DNA of 42,969 bases from Chitinophagaceae bacterium (GTDB lineage: Bacteria; Bacteroidota; Bacteroidia; Chitinophagales; Chitinophagaceae), in NCBI GenBank assembly GCA_014879565.1, contig JACSRW010000010.1, positions 1 through 42,969 on the forward strand, in the 5' to 3' direction. The notes beneath the pieces are model-generated. The model had not been told where the DNA came from. It was given only the letters and a program-made list of their open reading frames with translations, and ran no database searches. Shown here piece after piece: positions 35,396 to 41,678 of the stretch (position 1 is the first letter of the stretch; every line of letters starts with the position of its first letter). Made by a program: the position numbers and the translations under genes.

Positions 35396-35422
35396 GTCAG
35401 GTCCTGTTCCTTCCCCCCTACA

Positions 35423-35472
35423 TACCCCGGGCTGGGCCCGGGGTAAAGAGAAGTCAACCCCTTCGGGGTTGA
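35423..35472. repeat. double hairpin (REP-like or terminator)
   Basis: Stem 1: TACCCCGGGC (35423-35432) with GCCCGGGGTA (35436-35445), 3-base loop. Stem 2: TCAACCCC (35454-35461) with GGGGTTGA (35465-35472), 3-base loop. Both are perfect; no T-run follows, so a REP-type element or mRNA 3' end structure is more likely than a classical terminator. Confidence 0.65.
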
Positions 35473-35529
35473 ACGCAAAATGATCCTGCATTTGAAAATC
35501 CCCGTATCTTTTCCGGAAATTTTGCCGCC

Positions 35530-36369
35530 ATGTGGACCGATATCATCAGCTATTTCCAGGACCTTGAACAACGCCCCCTTGAACGGCTCGCGATCCTCGT
35601 GGGCGGACTGCTCTTCTTCTGGATCCTTGAAGGAGCCATCCCCCTCAGGGCCCTGCATTATAAAAAGAACAAAATCCGCCATGCCGGCGTCAACTTCTTT
35701 TTTACCGTACTGCACCTGATCCTGCATACCGGACTGGCCCTGCTGATCATCCGCCTCTCCGACTGGTGCCGCGATCAGCAATTTGGCCTGGTCTACTGGT
35801 TCGGCACGGGTGTACTGGTGACCGTACTCATCGGTGTACTCGCACTTGATTTCAGCAGCTGGCTTGTGCACCTGGTTATGCACAAGAATAAATTCCTCTG
35901 GCGCTTCCACCTCATCCATCACAGCGATACCAATGTGGATGTTACCACAGGTCTGCGTCATCACCCCGGCGATTCCCTGCTGCGCGGGATCTTCTTCATG
36001 CTCCTGATCCTGGTTTCCGGCGCGCCCATGTACGCGGTGATGATCTACCAGACCCTGGTGGTACTGGCCACGGCCTTCACCCATGCCAATATCCGTCTGC
36101 CGGTAAAACTCGACCGCTTTCTCAGTTATTTCCTCATTTCGCCCAATATGCACAAAGTGCACCACCACTGGAAACAACCCTATACCGATACCAATTACGG
36201 GGCGGTATTTTCCATATGGGACCGGCTCCTGGGCACCTATTCCCATCTCGACGTAAAAGAACTCCGCTATGGCCTCGACCGCTATTACCCGGAAGAAAAA
36301 GATGAGGATATCATGACCCTGCTGACAAAACCTTTTAAAAAACAGGATGATTCTCCGCTGAACAGCTGA
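35530..36369 (+). CDS. sterol desaturase/fatty acid hydroxylase superfamily protein
   Basis: A 279-residue membrane protein with four or five helices and the histidine boxes of the di-iron family: HLVMHKNKFLW, FHLIHHSD followed by TTGLRHHP, then THANI and HKVHHHW, with the last box in NMHKVHHHWK. These enzymes hydroxylate or desaturate lipids using O2 at the membrane. The substrate may be a fatty acid, hopanoid or sphingolipid. The next gene starts 15 bases later, so it may lead an operon with the 218-residue protein and kdsB. Confidence 0.88.
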   Translation: MWTDIISYFQDLEQRPLERLAILVGGLLFFWILEGAIPLRALHYKKNKIRHAGVNFFFTVLHLILHTGLALLIIRLSDWCRDQQFGLVYWFGTGVLVTVLIGVLALDFSSWLVHLVMHKNKFLWRFHLIHHSDTNVDVTTGLRHHPGDSLLRGIFFMLLILVSGAPMYAVMIYQTLVVLATAFTHANIRLPVKLDRFLSYFLISPNMHKVHHHWKQPYTDTNYGAVFSIWDRLLGTYSHLDVKELRYGLDRYYPEEKDEDIMTLLTKPFKKQDDSPLNS

Positions 36370-36384
36370 TACAAAAATTTATAC

Positions 36385-37041
36385 ATGAAACTTGTTTCCT
36401 TTCTGAAAACCTCCAGCAAAAAAAAGCAGGCCGGCCTGATTGTCATGTTTATTGCCATAGCTATCCTGCTGGCCTTTGTAGCTTTCCAGGTGCTTTATAA
36501 AACAGGGGTCGTGACCGAGGAAAAGTCAAGCGTTTCCGACTGGGTTTCGGCCATCATTTCCTCCCTGGCCCTGGTCAGTGGCGTGGTTGCGGTGATCCTG
36601 GCCTACGACAGTATGAAGCTGACCCAGAAAGCGGAAGAAGGTAACCTTTACCTGAATATGATGCAGCGTTACTCCGACGGTAAAATGGTGGAAGCCCTGC
36701 GGGTGCTGGCTGATTTCAGGGATGCACACAAAAACAATTTCAGGGAAGCCATCAGTGATTGGAATAAAAAAAGACTGAGCGGCGATGAAAATGCCCTGAA
36801 AATTGAAAAAGCCAGGCATATGGTCAAATACTTTTACCGGGACCTTATGCAACTGGTACAGGCCGATTATTTCAGCCGCGACCTGGCCAAACGAATCTGT
36901 AATACCGGCGGCCGCTATATCTTCAAAGAGGTGGTACTTCCAATGGATGAAGCCATTAATTCCTATACATTTGCCGGTGAATTTGCTCCTTTTGACGCGA
37001 TTTTTGACGAGCTAAAACAAGAACAAAAGCATGGCGCTTAA
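36385..37041 (+). CDS. two-helix membrane protein, unknown function
   Basis: A 218-residue protein with membrane segments at about 17-38 and 51-70, then a soluble helical domain (LYLNMMQRYSDGKMVEALRVL; EKARHMVKYFYRDLMQLVQ). The part after the helices resembles the DUF4760-like pattern, though I would not assign it firmly. Its last 11 bases overlap the start of kdsB, implying translational coupling and possibly a link to envelope-sugar synthesis. Confidence 0.7.
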   Translation: MKLVSFLKTSSKKKQAGLIVMFIAIAILLAFVAFQVLYKTGVVTEEKSSVSDWVSAIISSLALVSGVVAVILAYDSMKLTQKAEEGNLYLNMMQRYSDGKMVEALRVLADFRDAHKNNFREAISDWNKKRLSGDENALKIEKARHMVKYFYRDLMQLVQADYFSRDLAKRICNTGGRYIFKEVVLPMDEAINSYTFAGEFAPFDAIFDELKQEQKHGA

Positions 37042-37807
37042 AAAAAATGTCTGTCTGATTCCCGCACGCTACGATGCCTCCCGCTTCGACGGCAAACTGC
37101 TCAAACAGCTGGTGGATAAAAAGAATAACCGGACCAAATCGGTCATCCGCGAAACCTATGAACGAATGAGTTCCTACGGTTTGTTTGATGAAGTGCGTGT
37201 GGTGACCAACAGCGAGATCATCCGCGATGAAATTGAAAAATACGGGGGCCTCACGTTTTTCAGCAACAAGTACAACCACAACAGCGGCACCGACCGGATC
37301 GCAGAAGCCGTGGCCTCAATGGACGCCGAAATTATTTTTAATGTTCAGGGGGATGAGCCCTTTATTGACCGCAAACCCCTGGAAGAGCTGCTGGATCTGA
37401 TGAACAATGATCCTTCCGATCTGCTCGTGGCCAGTCTTATGAAATGGCTGCCCGACCCGAAACATATCGAAAGTTCGGACTATGTAAAAGTGACCGTCAG
37501 CAAGACCAACCGGGCCATTACCTTCAGCCGCAGTGTGGTTCCCTTTCCCAAAAAAGAACCCGGACTGGCCCGTTATTACGAACATGTAGGAGTGTATGCC
37601 TTCACCCGGAAAGCCCTCCTGGCTTTTGCCGGTATGCAGCCCACCCCGCTGGAAAGAGTGGAAAGTGTGGAATGTATCCGGTTCCAGGAAAACGATATCC
37701 CCATCCGTATGGTGGAAACCGATACTTTTCTGCTGGAGATTGATACCGAAGAAGACCTGTTGCGGGTAAACAGCCTGCTCGAAAACGGAACCATCCGGCT
37801 CGTATAA
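37031..37807 (+). CDS. kdsB: 3-deoxy-manno-octulosonate cytidylyltransferase (CMP-Kdo synthetase)
   Basis: A 258-residue cytoplasmic enzyme. It begins CLIPARYDASRFDGKLLKQL, the KdsB nucleotide-binding signature (IPARxxSxRxxGKxL), and contains VVTNSEII, YNHNSGTDRIAEA and FNVQGDEPFI, the Asp that binds Mg-CTP. It makes CMP-Kdo for the lipopolysaccharide inner core. Because kdnB is next to it, the true substrate may be 8-amino-Kdo. Overlaps the preceding gene by 11 bases. Confidence 0.93.
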   Translation: MALKKNVCLIPARYDASRFDGKLLKQLVDKKNNRTKSVIRETYERMSSYGLFDEVRVVTNSEIIRDEIEKYGGLTFFSNKYNHNSGTDRIAEAVASMDAEIIFNVQGDEPFIDRKPLEELLDLMNNDPSDLLVASLMKWLPDPKHIESSDYVKVTVSKTNRAITFSRSVVPFPKKEPGLARYYEHVGVYAFTRKALLAFAGMQPTPLERVESVECIRFQENDIPIRMVETDTFLLEIDTEEDLLRVNSLLENGTIRLV

Positions 37808-37854
37808 CTCCTCACTCATCACTCATTACTCATTACTCAATTCGTTCCATAGCT

Positions 37855-37862
37855 TACCTTTG
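37855..37862 (+). promoter_or_regulatory. -7 promoter element (TACCTTTG) for kdnB
   Basis: TACCTTTG fits TAnnTTTG and lies 15 bases before ATG 37878. It follows a run of near-repeats of ACTCATTACTC-type sequence (about 37808-37840). Confidence 0.5.
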
Positions 37863-37877
37863 CTCCAAATTCCCTGT

Positions 37878-38951
37878 ATGGCATTCCGCAATTTCAAAAT
37901 GGTGGGCTTTGTAATCTATGGCCGTGGTTCGTTTAACCAGCTCGATGAAATTCTGGCCCCTCAGCGTAAGGAAGGCAAACCCATGATCTTCCTGGTTGAT
38001 CATTTCTTTGAAGGCAAACCCCTCGTAAACCGCATTCCCCTGCGGGGCAATGACAAAGTGATTTTCGCGGATGTCACGCATGAGCCAAAAACCACCTACG
38101 TGGACAAGCTGGCCAATAGCCTGAAGGAGGAATTCGGCACCGTATCCGGTATTATCGGCATCGGCGGCGGCTCCACGATGGACCTGGCCAAGGCTGTTTC
38201 CCTGATGATGAACAATCCCGGCTCCTCAGCTGATTATCAGGGCTGGGATCTGGTGAAGTATCCCGGTGTGTACAAGGCCGGTATTCCCACCCTCAGCGGT
38301 ACCGGCGCGGAAGTTTCCCGCACCACCGTGCTTACCGGTCCCACGCGCAAACTGGGTATGAACTCCGACTTCACCCCCTTTGACCAGATTGTGCTGGACC
38401 CCGAACTGATAAAAGACGCGCCCGTCAACCAGCGTTTCTATACCGGTATGGATTGTTATATCCATTGCATTGAAAGTCTCGAAGGCACCTACCTCAACGA
38501 ATTCAGCAAGAGTTATGGCGAAAAAGCCCTGCAACTCTGCCGCGAGGTATTTGTGAATAAGGACAACTGGGATGAGGAATGTGATGACAAACTGATGATG
38601 GCCTCCTATGCCGGGGGGATGAGCATTGCCTATTCCCAGGTGGGTGTGGCCCATGCGGTGAGTTACGGACTCAGTTACCTGCTCGGCACCAAACATGGTA
38701 TCGGCAACTGTATCGTGATGAATCATCTCGAAGAATATTATCCCGCCGGCGTGAAGGAATTCAAATACATGGTTGAAAAAAACAAGATCGAAATCCCCAC
38801 CGGCATCTGCAAGGGCCTCTCCGATGAAGACTTTGACAAAATGATCAATGTCAGCCTCGGCATGAAACCTCTATGGGAAAACGCCCTGGGTAAGGATTGG
38901 GAGAAAGTGATGACAAGAGAGAAGCTGAGGGGGTTGTTTGAGAAGCTGTGA
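37878..38951 (+). CDS. kdnB: iron-dependent alcohol dehydrogenase, probable Kdo 8-oxidase
   Basis: A 357-residue group III iron alcohol dehydrogenase from ATG 37878 (MAFRNFKMVGFVIYGRGSF). Motifs: GIGGGSTMDLAKAVSLMM (NAD binding), YQGWDL, PTLSGTGAEVSRT, the metal ligands expected in the helical half (YTGMDCYIHCIESLEGT; AHAVSYGLSYLLGTKHGIGN). This combination is that of Shewanella KdnB, which oxidises Kdo at carbon 8 to the aldehyde for amination by KdnA, giving 8-amino-Kdo. KdnA is not in the window. Position next to kdsB supports the Kdo assignment. Confidence 0.82.
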   Translation: MAFRNFKMVGFVIYGRGSFNQLDEILAPQRKEGKPMIFLVDHFFEGKPLVNRIPLRGNDKVIFADVTHEPKTTYVDKLANSLKEEFGTVSGIIGIGGGSTMDLAKAVSLMMNNPGSSADYQGWDLVKYPGVYKAGIPTLSGTGAEVSRTTVLTGPTRKLGMNSDFTPFDQIVLDPELIKDAPVNQRFYTGMDCYIHCIESLEGTYLNEFSKSYGEKALQLCREVFVNKDNWDEECDDKLMMASYAGGMSIAYSQVGVAHAVSYGLSYLLGTKHGIGNCIVMNHLEEYYPAGVKEFKYMVEKNKIEIPTGICKGLSDEDFDKMINVSLGMKPLWENALGKDWEKVMTREKLRGLFEKL

Positions 38952-39065
38952 GAAGGTGAGTAGTGAGTAGTGAGTGGGGCCTTCTTTCAAGATGGGTTGT
39001 GTTTGAAATATGGATCTCTGTCGGGGTGAATGGACTACTAACTACTATCTCCTGACTCCTATCTG
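38950..39065 (+). repeat. dispersed intergenic repeat, copy R3 (short form with inverted ends)
   Basis: Nearly identical to the reverse complement of 41525-41641. Its ends AGTAGTGAGTAGT (38959-38971) and ACTACTAACTACT (39034-39046) are inverted repeats with one mismatch in 13, so a long stem is possible. It overlaps the stop codons of kdnB (first bases) and of the gene ending at 39059. Confidence 0.75.
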
Positions 39066-39601
39066 ACAAGGAGGGAGTCAGGATTGAATTTTCCCTCATA
39101 TAGTTTCCAGTTCTGAATTAAGGGTATGTTTACCAGATTCCAGTATTCGCCGGCATTGACTTCATAATAGTACCCGCTGTCATTGTAATTGTCATTGATA
39201 TTTACATAGGGAGTTTCCCAGCGGGTAGTGCCCGGAAAACCCGTCCTGATTGCTGTGGCACTTACCGGAATGTATTTTTTTACAGAATCGTTATAAACGC
39301 AGGTGACGGATAAAAATTTCCGGGTCACCAGGCTTTCTTCCAGGGTGATTTCCAGTTGCCTTGGTTTTCCTGCATTAGCTGTGGAACTGTTGTTTATTGG
39401 ATTAACCCAGCTTTTAAGCCGGTTCTCATTGTTTTTTGCATTGCCTGAACAATTACCGTTAAACAGAAACCCTCCGATTACAAAAAAGATGGCTGTATGC
39501 AGACCGTATTTCTCTTTTAATAATCCGGCGGCTTTTATAAAAATGACCGCCAGGTAAATGAACAGGGCGAGGTTGAGCAGCGTCCAGAGGATGTAGAGCA
39601 T
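39059..39601 (-). CDS. small membrane protein with periplasmic domain, unknown function
   Basis: A 180-residue product from ATG 39601 (MLYILWTLLNLALF). Two hydrophobic segments at about 2-22 and 37-52 are followed by a soluble part of about 125 residues with alternating polar residues, Thr and Tyr (RWETPYVNINDNYNDSGYYYE). Cys54 follows the second segment, so lipid attachment is conceivable. No family recognised. The frame continues upstream into repeat R2, which is not coding-like, so the later ATG is preferred. Confidence 0.6.
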   Translation of the reverse strand: MLYILWTLLNLALFIYLAVIFIKAAGLLKEKYGLHTAIFFVIGGFLFNGNCSGNAKNNENRLKSWVNPINNSSTANAGKPRQLEITLEESLVTRKFLSVTCVYNDSVKKYIPVSATAIRTGFPGTTRWETPYVNINDNYNDSGYYYEVNAGEYWNLVNIPLIQNWKLYEGKFNPDSLLVR

Positions 39602-39649
39602 AGGAAAGGTTTGTACAAATATAGGGAATAGGCAATACGGAATAGGAAG

Positions 39650-39818
39650 TGGGGCTTTCTTTGCGAGGGTTATCTGAAATCCAGCATTGTACATTGTTGG
39701 GAGGAGGATAGTGGAAAACAGAGAATGGAAAGTGGGCCTTCTTTCAGGATGGGTTGGGTTTGAATAAAGGATCTCGGTCGGGGTGAATGGACTACTAAAT
39801 TCTAACTGCTAACTTCTG
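39650..39818 (+). repeat. dispersed intergenic repeat, copy R2 (long form)
   Basis: The 382 bases from 39602 to 39983 hold no gene. This copy aligns with R1 (30369-30548) over its whole length; the second half aligns with R3 and R4. Confidence 0.75.
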
Positions 39819-39870
39819 CCTTTTCTCTTAATGAACGCGATTCTCCGGTCAACCGACTCCCGTCTCCCGT

Positions 39871-39926
39871 CTCCGTACTCCTGTCTCCGTACTCCTGTCT
39901 CCGTACTCCTGTCTCCGTACTCCTGT
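39871..39926. repeat. 14-bp tandem repeat CTCCGTACTCCTGT, 4 copies
   Basis: Four perfect copies in register at 39871, 39885, 39899 and 39913, flanked on both sides by degenerate CTCCCGACTCCCGT-type units. It lies just upstream of the 5'-nucleotidase gene, and the open frame that spans it is not coding. Confidence 0.9.
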
Positions 39927-39983
39927 CTCCCGACTCCCGTCTCCCGACTCCGCACTCCCGTCTATATCACTATCTTCGTTTTT

Positions 39984-41531
39984 ATGAAAAAGGCTCTTTT
40001 CGTTCTTCATCTCCTTTTCCTGCTCAGTGGCCTCCGGGCGCAGGACAGCAGCCGTGTGCTGACCCTGCTTTATACCAATGACCTGCATGCACACCTGGAA
40101 CCGCAGAAGATCGGGTGGATCAGCCAGGACCGACTGGTGGGGGGATTTGCCAATATCTCCACCCTGGTGAAAAAAGAAAAAGCAGCTAATCCGCATACGC
40201 TTTATGTGGATGCGGGAGATTTTTTTACCGGTCCCTATATCAGTTCGCTTACCAAAGGCGCCGCAGTGATTGATGTGATGAATACCCTCTCCCTCGATGC
40301 AGCCTGCCTGGGTAACCATGAGTTTGACCACGGCTGGCAGAATGTACCCCGGCAAATGAAAAAAGCGCGTTTCCCGGTGCTGAACGGGAATATATTCCTG
40401 CAAAAAAAGAAAAACAAGCTGCTCTGGAAACAACCTTACCGGATCGTAACCATCAACGGTATCCGGATCGGACTCATCGGTCTGCACGGGAAATTCGCCT
40501 TCTACGATACCATCGCCGATGAAATGATACAGGGGGTGGAATGCCGCGATGAAGAAGTTTACCTGAAAAAGTATATCGCCAGACTGCAACCCAGGACCGA
40601 TCTGCTGATCCTGCTCGTACACGAGGGCATACCGGGCCGGCAGTCCTCCACCGGCAGCGCGGATGTGGCCCGCAACCTGCAAAAAGATATTGAACTGGCG
40701 CAAAGGGTGCCGGGGATTGATATAATGGTTACAGGCCACGCGCATCAGGGCACCCGGGAACCGCTGTTATCCAACGGTACCCTGATCGTATCCACCGATG
40801 CCCTGGGAATGGAACTTGGTAAACTGGAGCTGCGCTATGATCCGCGCGCAGATAAAATTGTGTCGTACAAAAACCAGCTGGATTATATCTACGATGATGC
40901 CGTACCGGATGACAGTATGACCCTCTCCGCCATTACCCGGTGGAAAGAAAAACTGAAAATCATTACCGCCGAAAAAGTCTGCCGGATACCCACACCGCTT
41001 ACCCGCTCTTATGGGGAAGAATCGCCCATGGGCAATATGGTTTCAGATGCCATATTGGACAGCTGGCCTGGTACCGATATCGTTTTCACCAACAGCGGGG
41101 GTTTTCGCCAGGATATCCCGGCGGGAGAAGTCACCGTGGGCGATCTGATCTCCGCTTTTCCTTTTCCGAATACGGTTGTGATCTGTGAACTGAAAGGTTC
41201 GGATATCCTGGAACTGCTGGAGCACGGCGCAGGACTGACCAATGGTATCCTGCAGATGTCGAAGGGGATGCGTATGCAATACAACCCGCAAAAGCCCATT
41301 GGACAAAGAGTAGAAAGCTGCAGCCTGAACGGTCAGCCAATTGAAAAAGACAAAACCTATAAAGTAGCCAGCTCCAATTTTGTGGCCGATGGCGGCGATG
41401 GCTTCCTGGCCTTCAAACGCTCTTCCCAAACCAAAAGAACAGGCGTGGAGATTGTACAGGTGATGAAGGAATATTTAAAGAAGAGAGAAGTGTATGAACC
41501 GGTGGTGGAAGGGAGAATAAGTGTGAGATAG
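39984..41531 (+). CDS. exported 5'-nucleotidase (UshA-like)
   Basis: A 515-residue protein from ATG 39984, the start of the signal peptide (MKKALFVLHLLFLLSGLRAQ). The metallophosphatase domain has YTNDLHAHLEP, YVDAGDFFTGP, LGNHEFDHGW and VTGHAHQG; the 5'-nucleotidase C-terminal domain has GEESPMGNMVSDA, FTNSGGFRQDIPAG and SNFVADGGDGFLAF. It hydrolyses nucleotides or UDP-sugars in the periplasm to release nucleosides and phosphate. A -7-like TATCTTCG at 39971-39978 ends 5 bases before the ATG, which would give an almost leaderless mRNA. Confidence 0.92.
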   Translation: MKKALFVLHLLFLLSGLRAQDSSRVLTLLYTNDLHAHLEPQKIGWISQDRLVGGFANISTLVKKEKAANPHTLYVDAGDFFTGPYISSLTKGAAVIDVMNTLSLDAACLGNHEFDHGWQNVPRQMKKARFPVLNGNIFLQKKKNKLLWKQPYRIVTINGIRIGLIGLHGKFAFYDTIADEMIQGVECRDEEVYLKKYIARLQPRTDLLILLVHEGIPGRQSSTGSADVARNLQKDIELAQRVPGIDIMVTGHAHQGTREPLLSNGTLIVSTDALGMELGKLELRYDPRADKIVSYKNQLDYIYDDAVPDDSMTLSAITRWKEKLKIITAEKVCRIPTPLTRSYGEESPMGNMVSDAILDSWPGTDIVFTNSGGFRQDIPAGEVTVGDLISAFPFPNTVVICELKGSDILELLEHGAGLTNGILQMSKGMRMQYNPQKPIGQRVESCSLNGQPIEKDKTYKVASSNFVADGGDGFLAFKRSSQTKRTGVEIVQVMKEYLKKREVYEPVVEGRISVR

Positions 41532-41641
41532 GAGTCAGGAGATAGGAGTTAGTAGTCCACTCACCCCGACGGAGATCCATTTTTCAAATCCAACCCATCC
41601 TGAAAGAAGGCCCCACTCACTACTCACCACCCACCTTCTCC
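41525..41641 (-). repeat. dispersed intergenic repeat, copy R4 (short form, inverted)
   Basis: Reverse complement of R3 with only scattered differences; it begins at the stop codon of the 5'-nucleotidase gene. With R3 it brackets a 2.5-kb segment in inverted orientation. Confidence 0.75.
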
Positions 41642-41678
41642 CAATTTTTCTTAGATTCACCTTGCAAAAAACCAACCC

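Noticed and set aside
39831-39983. N-terminal extension of the 5'-nucleotidase from ATG 39831
   Set aside because: The added residues are a translation of the 14-base tandem array, and the later ATG at 39984 starts a normal signal peptide.
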